The notes beneath the pieces are model-generated. The model worked only from the letters and a program-made list of their open reading frames with translations. It had not been told where the DNA came from and searched no databases. A stretch of DNA of 64,000 bases. It comes from Melastoma dodecandrum (lineage: Eukaryota > Streptophyta > Magnoliopsida > Myrtales > Melastomataceae). A program made the translations under genes and the position numbers. This document shows positions 24,033-36,572 of this stretch, piece after piece (positions within the stretch are counted from its first letter, which is position 1; each line of letters opens with the position of its first letter). The stretch covers positions 1,384,001 through 1,448,000 of the forward strand of contig JARUPY010000533.1 of assembly GCA_029817715.1 (NCBI GenBank), in the 5' to 3' direction.

Positions 24033-27000
24033 CTACTGGTAGTAGCATGAACCGGGGCCCTGTGGCTGGCTCCGTGCAAATGCATTGGTGACGGGAGCTG
24101 CCTGGACGCCTCGAGTGTTCAACAGACATCTGAAGTAATGTAATCGGGGCAATACGGTTTTGTTGAGATTAGCAGTGGGAATTGACTCCCATTTACTCCA
24201 CAAACGCTCTGCGTACACCGAGAGGGTATAGTGAGAAAAGGTTGTGTTTGGTAAGGGACTGGCGGTGAACATGGAGTAAGACTTACCAGCAGCGGCAGCG
24301 GCCCGAGGCCATATTGTCTGGAGGACGTTGGAGGGGTCAGCTGTCTCGCCCCACATACACACTTCACCACCAAGCATGAGTTTTTGCTTTGACGGATCGG
24401 TTATTCCTTCCAGTGGTTCCGCTGTGTAGACTTTATCCCATGGCACATCTAAATGATCGAGATACCAAACACCTTGATTGCTGAAGATGCACCTTAAACC
24501 ACTATTCACGACTTTCGGACAAACGCCTGGTCCTAGCCTGCAACAGAATCTGTGTCAACCCTTGCCTGGTTCAAATAACAGCAGCAGCACTCGGTAAAAG
24601 GCACGCTTAAAACACTTACCAATTGTGCACTACCGTTCTCCGGTCAAGCTTTTCTGGGAAATTGTTGAAAGTTTCTTCCCTGGAGAAAAGATCACATCAA
24701 TCAAACCCACCAATAATATCTTGAACGAGTAGATGAGATAAATTTTCCTACATATGCTTTCCATTGTCTGAAAAGCTCCCGATCTTAACGAGTTAAGACA
24801 ATGGCATTGTATTTAGAAACTGGAAGAAGTATGATTCACTCGGATATACCAGTTCACAGGAGTCCAACCCTTTGAGATAGCGATTTGTTGAGCCTTAAGT
24901 ACGAATGACGTGTACGCATCCTTCCCAGTCATGTTATGAGATTGAAGCCTGCATTTAGAACGACACCCATCATCTGAGTACTTGAATTTACAACAACATA
25001 GAAGGGCCATATTTTCTCGAGGTACTTACCACCGGTGTACTCGCGGAGTAAATGTCCAACAATCTGGTCAAGAGATAAGAAAAAAACTTAGCAAATGCAA
25101 ACTCATAAATCCACTTGGAGATTTAAAAGAAGAATGGTGGAAGTGACCACGATGAGCTCAGCAATATTCAAGTTGAATACTAAAAAGTACACAGTTGATT
25201 CGGTACTCCATAACATATGGAGCAAGAGATATGACAGTCAAGAGTACCAACCCGTGTTGACCTCATCGCCACCCAAGTGGAAGAGCTCAAAAGGGAATAT
25301 TTTCCTCATATCTACAGATGCAGATGTAAAAGTAAATCTCAGACAGGTTACCAGGGAGATTGAAGGAAAGAAGATTGTCTTTGACATATTGGATCAACTA
25401 ATGCAGAAAAATCCCGGCCATAAGCTCATGAAAATGAGTTTCCTATCATAAAAGGCCTCCCCAAAGTCATTGAATTCAAGTTCATTATCTAGGCCCTTAA
25501 AAGCAACAGACAACATTATTGAGGTGCTGAAATGATTCACCTGATAACATTCCAGAGATCAAATCGAAACTAAAATTATTGGAAACATCCAGTGGCTCTC
25601 TACACGAAGAAGATGGCCAGAGTTGCGGATAACCCTTTCCCCTGTGAATAACGAAGTTACAAAATTAAAGACCTGTTGTAATCACAGGAAAAAGTAGAGA
25701 CAGGATATGTGTTTTCCATATCCATTTGCGAGGAAGTATTGTGAATGAATCTCGAGAGTCTGTCAAATCTCAAGACAGACAAGTACTGTTGATCCTCAGT
25801 GGATTACCAAGATTCCGCATGACCTGGGACATCAACTTCAGCCATCACATGGATCCCTGCCATTAATTACATAGAAAAAGCAACAAACCATTCATGAGAA
25901 ATCTTTAAGACCAAAATTTTCTTTTAGATAAGGGATACGAGGATATACCTCTACTCTTGGCAAAGCTTCATATGGGTGATTCGAGAAAGAAAGAAAACAG
26001 AAATTAACTGTTAGTGACTCACCACACCCGAGATCATAAAATAAGGCATCAGAATAGCAAAAATTCAAGCCAGCTTATATGTAATAAGTCATTTTCCATC
26101 GATAAAAGAATACAGCTCACAACTAGATTAACTCCACACTTACTTTACAATTTCGTAAGCATCCTCGACAGTGTATCGCTCCCACCGAGAATATGCACCT
26201 TGCCACAACTTAGGATAGGTAGGCACTTCGAGAGGAAATGATTGTTCGTCTATAATGTGCCAGTGAAGGACATTCTACTCAATCCAATTGACCCACGACA
26301 GGATGACATCCGCAGAATTGGAGAAGAACAAACCTTTGTTCAGTGTGCTGGTATTCCAATCCATGCACAATATAGAAATAAACTGCATATGAATTTTTCA
26401 GTTGACATCTTACAAGTTTGGCATAGGACATGGAGTCAATTATATGTTTGATGACTTCAATAGGTTGATAGTGCCTCGATGTATCTGCAATACCAGTGAA
26501 GCCCACATAAGAAGTCCAGATATCAGAAAATGGCTCAGATCTTTGACTCTACCGCGATTTAAATGGTAATCGCTACTCACCAAGCAGAAGTCCACGATAG
26601 GCAAACCTTGGCTTGTCTTTGATGTACCATGGGGCCTTTCTCAGCAGCACAGTTTTTGCACCAAAATCAAAAGTACATAACTGGCTGAATGTCTACATCA
26701 TTTGCAGAGGAATAAGTAATGAGGGGAAATATACGTCCGGCAACTTCTGCTATTCAAAGTTAATCCGACAACGTTTGGGAAAAGTGCTGACATACCTCCA
26801 ATCCGCGTAGAGCACCATAGACAGTGTTTGCCTGCAGAAATCAACTGAAGTCAAACTCGAGCAAAGCTACAAATTTGTCAGGAGGGTGTTTCAGAAACAA
26901 GGGACTAACAAATCTGAGAAATCAAATGACCAGCATCCTGAATTGATAAGATTCTGATAGCTTATCGGCCATTGCACACAGCACCATCAAAAACCAACTG

Positions 27001-27646
27001 AAGAAGTTCGTTACTTTTTTCTCTTTTATCGAACTGAGCACAATTCAGTTAACAAACAAACAAAAATCAAGTACTTGGCAGCTAGAACAATTGAATACAT
27101 TGTTCTACCTCAATCACCGCCTCTCCAGCAATCGAATTCCCATCCTTTGTTGGAACCGACAGACTGTAACTCTCATCCACCCCGAGTTGAAGCTGCTCAC
27201 ACAAACCAACAACATCATCAAATTCAAAACCAAAGGCCACAAAAACAGACCATACAAAACCCTCCAAAAGTCGATCGAGATACACTCACCCCCTCATCCT
27301 TGGAATGAACAATGACCCTCAGCTTATTGATATCAAACCCAGCTGTCTTGCTCCTCCTCCCAAACGCGTTCAAAATACTAAAAGCGTCGTTGTGCTGGAA
27401 CACAATCTTATAATATCTATCAAACGCGTCCTTGATGGTGCCCGAACCCCCTCCGCCGCCCTCCGCGACGAGCGAGAGCCCGGGATTGACCGACAGCGTG
27501 CCGTTTCCGTAGCTAAACTCCGCCGGCAAAGGCCAGACGTAGGTCAAGGAGTCGACATCGGCGACTCCCGCAGCGAATACACGGGGCAAGATCAACGCGG
27601 CAAAAGATACTAGGGCCGCGAAGGAGTAAAGGGACATGGAGGGCAT
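24033..27646 (-). CDS. HEXO1: Beta-N-acetylhexosaminidase, GH20 (HEXO1-like)
   Basis: Removes terminal GlcNAc/GalNAc from N-glycans in the vacuole or secretory route. Fifteen exons join in frame to 545 residues (Arabidopsis HEXO1 about 541): 27646-27290, 27192-27109, 26831-26796, 26692-26581, 26484-26414, 26274-26144, 25965-25949, 25856-25808, 25641-25541, 25311-25252, 25063-25030, 24948-24850, 24679-24620, 24537-24287 and 24208-24033. A hydrophobic signal (SLYSFAALVSFAALILPRVFA) starts the protein. Conserved blocks are LQLGVDESYSL, the FGY-like APWYIKDKPRFAYRG, NVLHWHIIDEQSFP, VMAEVDVPGHAESW, the catalytic pair in HLGGDEVNT (D335-E336), GGEVCMWGE and WPRAAAAAE. Exon 7 is only 17 bases. The last intron is 78 bases and open in frame. 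The ATG at 27637 is an alternative start. Confidence 0.95.
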
Positions 27647-28734
27647 CGACGGGGGAAGGACGAAGCCCGGCGACGCTCGATCAACCGGGAAGGGGCAAGG
27701 AGTGAAGTGGGTAATGGATCTGGTGATGGGTCTCAGTCGTCGGGTTCGGAAAAAAAAATGGGTTAAAGGGAGGGTAGTTGAGTGCAGGTGGTCGGAGTAC
27801 GTGAGAAACAAATAAGAGGACGAGGAACGCGCTAAGGGACAGATAAGGTAGAGGGCGTGGGGGACCAAACCAAAGTTGACAGGGACGACAACAACAACGG
27901 AGTGGGACAGAGACGTGAGTTTCGGTTTCTTCGCTTATCCGCGGTTGTTTTACTTGTATTACAATGGATGTAAGGAAGTCGTTTGTTTTGTTTTTTGCCT
28001 TTTCTTTCCCAGATATAATGGGGATGTGTGGTGAAAGAGGATTAAAAACGGACACTTCTGAGTCTTTCCAAATTATTTTGTCCAGCTGAGCCGGCGGTAG
28101 TAGGTCTGGATTCCTGCTTGGGGACATATTCCAAATGGATAATGATAAAATAGGAAGGTTTTTTAATAATCGAGTTTTACTTGACAAAAAAAAAAGAATC
28201 GAGCTTTGGTTGGGCGGCACGACAATCACATGAGACAAATGGCTTGATCCGGATCCAGATCCGGCCCATTGTCTGAACGAAACTGAGTCCAATGGCCTCC
28301 CCGGGCCCATTAGACCGACCCAACGACAAGGCGCAAAAGGGAGGTGGCCATCCTTATCCTTCTAACCTTATTTTAATAAATCGTTGATTAGTTTCATTGA
28401 CTGTGACTTGACTATGTTTATGCCTCTCCTCCTCAGTGGCCACGCCCATACTTCCCACCTACCCCACAATTCCTATAAAAGGAAGGAAAGGAGAAGGGAA
28501 AAACCAAGTAGGGGGCCAACTCGTGGCGTGGGTGGGACAAGGAGACGTTCGTGGTCCAAATAAAAATAAATTTGTCCATTTTGTCCCAAATCCTCGCCGA
28601 TCCTGACGAGAAAATCCCTTCACCCTCCCCCCATCATCCCCCACCAAAACCTCAAAAACCATTCCTCACGTGAAAGAAAGAAAAGAGTTTTGTTCCTTAA
28701 TTATATTATTCGACGAAATATTTCGTCGAACGAC
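27647..28734. other. HEXO1 upstream region, no other gene recognised
   Basis: Open minus-strand frames up to 28310 are GC-balanced but use non-ATG starts and have no known motif. The part near 27647 is probably HEXO1 leader. Confidence 0.45.
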
Positions 28735-29078
28735 CCATTAAGGAAAATAATTCGCGAACTAACTCGCCTAAGTCGGTCTTACAAATACCGACTTCGGTCT
28801 TGGCGAAAAGGCCGACTTCCTCGTGTGAATTTTTTTTTTTTCCTTTCCTAATGCCGACTTCTCATTAAATTTTTTTTTCCTTCGAATTAAAAAAAAAAGT
28901 TTAAGTGAAAAGGCCGACTTCCTTCGTGTAACTAATCATTGAAATTTTTTTATTTTTATTAAGTGTAGAAAAGTCGACCTTTGTAAAACCGACTTTAATG
29001 AGTCATTAGAGAAATATTGAAACTTAAAACGTTATTTGACGAAATATTTTGTTAAATGACGTCAATAAAGAACGAAAC
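28735..29078. mobile_element. Palindrome-rich inverted-repeat element, copy B (decayed)
   Basis: It shares its left end with copy A (CATTAAGGAAAATAATTCGC, then GAACTAACTCGCCTAAGTCGG) and its right end (TTAAATGACGTCAATAAAGA). One intact 25-base palindromic unit is at 28770-28794, another at 28971-28995, and two or three half-units (GCCGACTT) remain, separated by T and A runs. The left terminal repeat is disrupted by CGACGAAATATTTCGTCG, a second palindrome that is also echoed near 29038-29049. No coding capacity. Confidence 0.55.
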
Positions 29079-29585
29079 TCGTAAAGGAAGATACTGCCGT
29101 ATGACACTAGGGGTGCACCTGCACCACACAGACCAGAAACCTAACCAGCCACGTCTCATCTACCCCAACGGGTCACCGCCACGTGTTGTCCGAACCCTGG
29201 CACGCCCAACCCACGTTCTCCTCACCTCCAATTGCACGCGCCCGGAGCAATCCCCAGGAGGAAATCCCAAAACTACCCCCCCCCTGGCCCGCCCACCCCG
29301 GACCGTTGATTGGGTTCCCTTCCCTAGAGCGGGCGGGGGGGTCATTTATGCTATGTTACTAAATATAAAAAATTGTAATAATAATAAAAAATTACATGCA
29401 TTAAAAAAATTAAATAATAATAATACATATTCCCCTACTTTCGCTTTTTGAAAGCGGGACGCCATCAACCCCCCCCCTCCCCCCCCCCCAACCCCCAAAC
29501 GAAAGGAAACGCCACCCTTCCCCACGTGCAGTCCGAGGTTCATTTCCTTGTAACTGATTCCTTCCTACCTTCCGGGAGGACGGAG
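29079..29585. other. MTP11 upstream region
   Basis: C-rich and G-rich stretches (29277-29286, 29333-29341, 29470-29491) around an AT-rich block at 29342-29440. MTP11 leader is expected in the last 100 bases. No gene seen. Confidence 0.45.
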
Positions 29586-32148
29586 ATGGTTGAACCGGTG
29601 GCCATGGACGACGAGCGTCTCCCCCTTACTAGCGTCCCCAACGGAGACCTCTCCTGGAGGCTCAACTTCGATGGCTACCAGTTGTCCCCCGACCTCCCTT
29701 CCAAGAAGCCCTCCAAGGGTTGCCACGACTATTGCCTCGGCGTCCTAGGTTACGATTTTCATGGATGATGTTTCTCTGGATCCACGAACGATTATTCCTT
29801 TTTCGTTTCGTTCCTTTTGGATTGTGATTATTCCTTTCTTGATTTAGTCGGAGCGTGTGTAGGCATCCCGTGGATTCCGTCTTCTTCCTTTTTTTTTTTT
29901 TTGCTTAGTTTATTGGTTTGAATTTGGGGAAGGATCTTGCTCTGTTGGCGTTTTTGTTAGTTTTAATGTAATCGTTTGCCCTGTCCACGATTATTGTATT
30001 AAAAGTAAGTCTTTGGATTCGAGTTGTTAAGTTGAGGTTTTCTCCTGTCTCATATTGTAATAGCTAATGTACTCCCGAATCTGCCTAGGCCTTTTTTGTC
30101 TGGGAGTATTTGGCTGCCCCGTCTTTTGGGTTTTTCTTTCTCCACCACCCTTGCCAATTATGGTTATTGGTGTTGTTTGCGAGCGGGATTGCAGACTTTT
30201 TTCCCAGTTGGGTACTTGATTGATTGTAGGTGCGTTTAGCTATAGGTTGAGATTGGGCACTTCAGCAGTGGTGCGACGAGGGGTGTTATGGTGGCTGGAA
30301 AGTTGTCTGTTTTCTCTTCGCTATTGTCATAATAGCATCTTGCTACTTGTACCAGGACCGGAAGATGATGTGGCAGAGTACTACCAGCAGCAGGTGGAGA
30401 TTGTAGAGGGCTTCAATGAGATGGATGCTTTAGCCGAGCGTGGATTTGTTCCTGGAATGTCAAAGGTTGGTGGCAATGAATTGTTGACCCCTGTACTGTA
30501 CCTTGTTTCGGATTTGTTATTGTACTGAAATCTTGCTTTATACGTTATGCAGGAGGAGCAGGAGAATCTCGCCAAAAGCGAAACATTTGCCATCCGGATA
30601 TCAAACATAGCAAATATGGTCCTTTTTGCTGCGAAAGTCTATGCGTCTGTTCGAAGTGGTTCATTAGCCATTATAGCATCCACATTGGACTCTCTTCTTG
30701 ATCTCTTGTCGGGCTTCATCCTGTGGTTTACTGCATTCTCCATGCAAACACCAAACCCATATCAATATCCTATTGGGAAGAAGAGGATGCAGCCATTGGT
30801 TAGTAGGAGGCATTCCTCTGGAATTGAGTTCTGCTTTAGTTATGTGTCTAAAGTTCCTTGCTATTGACTTAGAAAAACTTGTCAATGTCTCGAAAAATTC
30901 CACCATGTCACAAGATCTTCCGATCTTGTTTGGAATGGCTTCCTAGAACTTTCACGTTTCTGCTGAACTGTGCTTGAATTGCAAAGAGGTTATCAATTTG
31001 TGCTTTAAACATAGATAGCAAGAAAGAATTGCTCTGCCATTAATAGTTCTTCCATATCCTATTATCCAGTGATTGTCAGATATGTTTTAAATGGCTCTGA
31101 CTGGTATGATAATACAAACTGCACGGCAATCTGCTTCTTATTACATCCTTTCTAATCACGTTTGAGCTTATATGTAGGGAATCCTTGTTTTTGCTTCCGT
31201 CATGGCGACTCTGGGGTTGCAGATTATCCTGGAGTCACTTCGGCAATTATTTTCTGATGTACGTAATTCTATTGAAGTAATGATCTTTGCTATTAGCGAG
31301 CTGTAGACACCGGCTTAGAAAATTACTCGAATGCTTTAATTCTCTTTCTGTTGCCGTTCAGGAATCCGAGTTTGATCTGACAAAAGAGCAGGAGCAGTGG
31401 CTAGTTGGTATCATGCTGTCAGTGACTCTGGTCAAACTCCTCCTGATGCTTTATTGTCGGTCATTTAAGAATGAGATCGTGAAAGCTTATGCGCAAGACC
31501 ACTTTTTTGATGTTGTAACCAACATCATTGGTCTCATCGCTGCACTTCTTGCCAACTATGTTCGTGGATGGTTGGACCCCGTGGGAGCTATAATTGTACG
31601 TGAGACCAGCCTTTTCTTCTTGTGAACCAAATATATACCTGTGTAAAATCTGCTTAGTGAAAGTAGTCAATCTGTTGGGTTCTCCGATTCTTCCTATGCC
31701 TTTGGTTTTTCTACGGTTTTCTCCTAGCTCTTTTGCTTGCTTTTCTGATCCCTGCACTTGATATTTATTTCATTCTAATCAATGCTTGGAACCTTTGCAG
31801 CTGGCACTATACACCATTCGCACATGGTCATTAACCGTATTGGAGAATGTCAATTCCCTTGTTGGGAGGTCGGCCGCTCCAGATTATCTACAGAAGCTCA
31901 CGTACCTCTGTTGGAACCATCACAAGGCAATAAAACACATTGACACTGTCCGTGCTTACACCTTTGGGTCACACTACTTTGTCGAGGTCGACATTGTCCT
32001 GCCTGCCAGTATGCCTTTGCAGGAAGCTCACGATATAGGGGAAGCCTTGCAGGAGAAGCTTGAGCTTCTTCCTGAGATCGAGAGGGCCTTTGTACATCTC
32101 GACTACGAGTACTCTCACAAGCCAGAGCATGCAAATGCACACTCTTAG
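29586..32148 (+). CDS. MTP11: Metal tolerance protein 11, Mn-type cation diffusion facilitator
   Basis: Proton-coupled manganese exporter of Golgi/prevacuolar membranes conferring Mn tolerance. Six exons, 29586-29748, 30356-30465, 30553-30798, 31178-31258, 31362-31595 and 31801-32148, give 393 residues (Arabidopsis MTP11 about 394). The two Mn-CDF metal-site motifs are DSLLD (137-141) and DHFFD (246-250). Other hallmarks are [86 protein letters not shown] and a C-terminal cytosolic domain ending [11 protein letters not shown]. The start follows the family pattern MVEP. Every join keeps frame. Confidence 0.97.
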
Positions 32149-34599
32149 CCATCAATGGTAACTTCTTCTCGTCCTGCTTCTCTCTCTCTCTATCAGTGGT
32201 TGCCCCAGTATCATAAGCCGAGGGGAATATCCATGTGTATAGTTAATGTCCCACAACCAGCTAATGACTGATGCGAACGAGAAGGATTTCTCTAAAATAA
32301 AACGGTAGCAGATTGAAGAAGTTCATGAGCCAGAAGGGGCTTGTGAAATTAGTCTGGTGGATTGATAGTCCGCCTGTGCTTCATACCAGGCTCTGCTATG
32401 ACATTTGAAGAATAAGTACTGGTTATGACGAAGCAAGAGGAACTAGTTAGTCCTGGATGACGGCAGTTTGATTTAGAACGTACTGTGCAACATTGCCACA
32501 TAATTTTAAATGACTGTAATGACATTGGATATTGGAGTTGGACCCCGGTGGTCTAGGTATAACTTGTGTTCGTCGCGAGAAACAGGCATATGCTCAAATT
32601 GCGATGTTCGGCCGACTGGACTAGTAGAAGTCGATGGATGTGAAGCATAAATTCCACACAAGTTGAGTTTAACAGTCCTTTTTTTGCATGTGCTGAATAC
32701 TTTCTCCGATATCAGATTGTGAAGATAAGGCAGTCGGCTTATCTCTTATTCATAAATAAAAAACCAAGAAAAAGTCCCAGTTGTCTTGCCGAGGGTATCA
32801 GCCACTGAGGAGGCGCCACGTCACTGAATCGATCCACGAATCATATCTGATCTTCATCCCCGGAGGAGAGGGAGGGGGGGGGGGGTCGGATAGATGACGT
32901 GGCAAGTCGAAGTCCCACGCAATCATCATCATGCAAACAACAATCGCCATCACATGTTGCCGTGGGCACAACTTCCCCTCTTTGATTATTCTCGAAAAAT
33001 AACAAAAATTCATCAATTCTCAGATGTTCTCCCCGAAAAACTAATGAACGAAAATAACCCAACCTTCCGACATTTACAAATGATTGATCGTGGCAAATGG
33101 AAAAGAAAATTATAGGTATGTCGATACCAGAGCGGTCTTGGGAATTTGTATACGTGAGAGCGGGTTCTTAGGCATTAGGGCGCAGTGTAAGGGAAAAAAG
33201 GAAAAATCCAATCATCTGAGCCAAAACCTTAGCTTCAAAAGTCACATGGCGCCCGGTTGTCCACACAAATTTTTAGCAGATGGAGATGGATAAAGTTTCG
33301 TTCTAGCTGCCGTGGATGTAATCTCGACGAGAGAAGATCGATCGATGACATGCATCGAATCCCCACCACTTAGATCTTTTGTCCTCGTCCACATCTAGCT
33401 TCACATCTTTGTCTCCCTGATTGCGTGTAGACACCCTTTGGCTCTAAGGAAAACAAATTGGGGGTAGAAGAAACATTTCGAGTGGATCGGATGAAACTAC
33501 TATTTACGTAGGCTGCTGCTCATTGGAAGATATTAGGGTTATTTGGCTAAGATATTGTTAAGAAGCAAAACCATGAACCATCGTTGGAGTTACTCCCCCC
33601 TCACAAAATAACGAAGGTGGCATACCAAAGATCCTTCTGTAATAATTTTACTGTAGGGTAAAGGAGATAGGACACTCCCGGCCCCCTCCCCCCACCAGTG
33701 TACTATTTTTTGCCACCCTCGTCTGGCATTTTCCCTCTTTCTTGTCATGGAAAACAAATTAGACCACACAAGTTGAGTCGCGAGGGGGGGGGGGGGGGTG
33801 TTATAATATCCGTGGCTGCATTCAGACACTACTTGCAGGAACAACAAAACCCCAAATTCAAACCAATACAAGTAAGGCTCCGTTTGTTTCCGCGGTGATT
33901 TCGATGGGTTCCGATGGATAACGAAAATTTTCGACAGGAAAATATGAGAGCGATAGTATGTGAAATTAGAAAAAAAAAAGAATGAATTCGTCCCGTGACG
34001 ATTCTGCGGAAACTATTAGGGTTTTGTGTAGCCTAAATTTGCTTCGGGACATAGATGATGAGGTTAAGGCTAAGGCAAAGTCTCCTCATTGCACGCATAT
34101 ACAAGTAAAAAAGAAAAGAAAAAGGGAATTCAAAGAAATAAAAAATTGTCGGAGAGAATCTAAATTTGAATTTGATGAGGAAGAGGAGAGGGGGGGTGAA
34201 TGCAAATGGATATTGAGGGAGGGTGGAAGGGGGGGGGGGGGGGGGGTTTAACCAAATCCTCCCTAATCTCTTCCCAGCCAATAATCTTTTATCTCCCACG
34301 TGGGACTTTTGTTCCCACCATCAAACCCAACTACCCCCCCCCCCTCCCTCCCTCCCTCGCTCCACCTCATTTTATTCGATCATGAATGATCCGAGTGATC
34401 ATCATCTCCTCCCACTCTTTCCCCCTTTCTCATCGTACCAGTCGTTGCTACCACTTGCTCTTGCCCTAATACCACAACTCACTCCCTCCCTCTCTCAATA
34501 GCCTCCCTTGCATGACCTTGATCGCCCCCTTTGAATGCTCCCCTTCTGAAACTCCGCTTGCCTTTGTTCCTTATCTCGTAAGTTTTGCAATAAACGACC
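32149..34599. other. Long intergenic region, no gene recognised
   Basis: MTP11 3' sequence followed by low-complexity DNA. G runs of 12 (32874-32885), 15 (33784-33798) and 18 bases (34229-34246) and C-rich stretches near 34335-34360 stand out. Inverted CCACGTCA (32816-32823) and TGACGTGG (32895-32902) could be bZIP sites. The last 150 bases probably form the leader of the next gene. Confidence 0.45.
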
Positions 34600-35361
34600 A
34601 TGGGGGATTCCCCCGCCTCGTATATTCACCTGGTAACGATCATCCCCTTATTATCATCTTGCGGTTCTTGTTGTTCATATCCTTTTTATCATATTTGATC
34701 TCTGAAATAATGGACACTGTTTTCTTCTCGGTTTTCATTCATCCGGTCGACGAATCTACGGAACTAGGTGCACCATCTGATAGAGAAGTGTTTGATCTAT
34801 CGTATGACCAAGGAGGAATGCGTGGAAGCCCTCTTGAAGCATGCGAAGATTGAACCCGTCATTACTTCCACCGGTAGATTTTATTTCATCTTTCTCTTCC
34901 CCGTTTCTTTTTTCATCTTTTCAAAGTAACCTAAATGAATAGATCGCCCGAAACAGGTTGCTCCCCTACTCTAGGACTATAAAAATGTTTTTTTTCTTTT
35001 ACTGATTAGGGTTCCGATCAAGTTATGGCGAATGACGGGCTTTCCATTTATACACTCCATATAGATGCAGTTGAGGGTTGCCGAAAAGCATGACCCATAA
35101 AAAGCTTTTCGTCATTTGTGTAACTTGGCGAGTCCCCTTTTTGCAGTGTGGAACGAATTGGAGAAGGAGAACAAGGAGTTCTTTGAAGCCTATGCCGCTC
35201 AGTCCTCCCAGGGCGGAGGCGGAGGCAGCAGCGGTGATGGGGGAGGAGGAAAGGAGGACCGGATGACGGAGGAAGAGACGAGCGAGATGATACGTAGGAT
35301 GATCTCGGACAAACCCGATCACTCTAAACCTTCCGGAGAAATAAACCGAAGCAAGAACTAG
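34600..35361 (+). CDS. Plant protein 1589 family (A_thal_3526 domain), At3g55240-like
   Basis: Small plant-specific protein; I recall the Arabidopsis relative as giving a pseudo-etiolated phenotype in light when overexpressed. Biochemical function is unknown. Three exons, 34600-34632, 34768-34873 and 35147-35361, give 117 residues. The conserved N-terminal domain spans about 6-65: ASYIHLVHHLIEKCLIY, MTKEECVEALLKHAKIEP, VITSTVWNELEKENKEFFEA. The tail is a glycine/serine linker followed by an acidic/basic segment (MTEEETSEMIRRMISDKPD). The first exon encodes just eleven residues but matches the family N-terminus, and both splice joins restore the domain. Confidence 0.9.
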
Positions 35362-36572
35362 GCACGCCCACTTAGCCTCTCCCACTTCCTCATCACCTGA
35401 TTCCACAACCACCCAAATTAAAGGCAAGAACAAAACATAACTAGTAGTACGACGTAGTAATGGGTGGGTGTGTACATATATGCAGCTAAAAAGCCACATG
35501 ATCTTGTGATATTAATGAAAGATGTCTGAATGCCTGTCTGCAATACCTGTCTTTATATTGTGGTCCTAGAGAAAGCCTTTTGATTCATCAGGAAAATCAT
35601 TTGCAACCCTGAAAAAGGGCATGGGATCTATTTGATTTGTGAATTGGGTCGTCTCCAAAAAAAAATATATATATATATATAAAATGAAAACAAAAGGGAA
35701 TATTTATACATGATAAAATCTTAGGTGATGACATGGTGGATTGCTATTGGTTGCCATGATTTGTGCCAAGCTGAACCTTTTCCTCTTCCTCTTTAATCTG
35801 TCTCCCTTTCTTTCCTTGGCGATGATGACAAGGAATGTGGGAAGCATGGAGATTCCTATTTCCCTTTCCCAATTTTGTTCCTATGATTGCCAATCCTTTC
35901 GTTGATCCTTGCTACATTATATAATATGATATCCTCAAACGCTCTACAGTTAACATAAGCCAAGTTCCTGGACTGCAAGATGTAATGAAACCCCCATAAA
36001 TAAATGTTGAATGTCCGAAGCCGTCCTTTGAGAATTTATGCTTTGTCACGTGCCACGAAAAAGAGGACGAATACAAAGTTGTCTTGTCATCCTCCTCGAC
36101 ACGACGTGACAAGAATGAGTGTCCTAAAATAAAACAAACTAAAAGACGGAACGAGTAATTAGGAGAGGTTTCGAGAGAGAAGGACGAGAACATTGAATCT
36201 TTAAAAACCTTTCACGTGGGAAAGTGGAACCAGCCCTTTCCCACGTCATACTGAAAACTGTGGGAATCGGGGGATTGTGATTGGATGCTCGTCTCATCCC
36301 AATCTCTAAAAGAAACAGTCTCCCTTGTTACTCTCTCACGTTAAGTTGGGAGCTTGTGGGGCTCTAATAATGGGATGGGACTCGTATTCATCAACCTTTG
36401 TTCTTCCCCACATTTTTTGGGCAATTTATTGATCGTGATGTTATTGGGTTTTCTCCAACACAATTTTCCATTTTACAGTGGTAACTCCACTATTTAAGGT
36501 TGTCAGTATTCAACTTGAACTCACAGTTAACAGGTTATTGATCTAACGTTAGCATATGCTGCAGCAGAAGAT
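35362..36572. other. Intergenic, no gene recognised
   Basis: A (TA)n run near 35669-35680 and an inverted pair of CACGTG/CCCACGT motifs near 36212-36246. No coding region supported. Confidence 0.45.

Noticed and set aside
32816..32902. Inverted CCACGTCA/TGACGTGG pair as a regulatory module
   Set aside because: More than 1.5 kb from any start codon in the window and not linked to a gene; too short to support alone.
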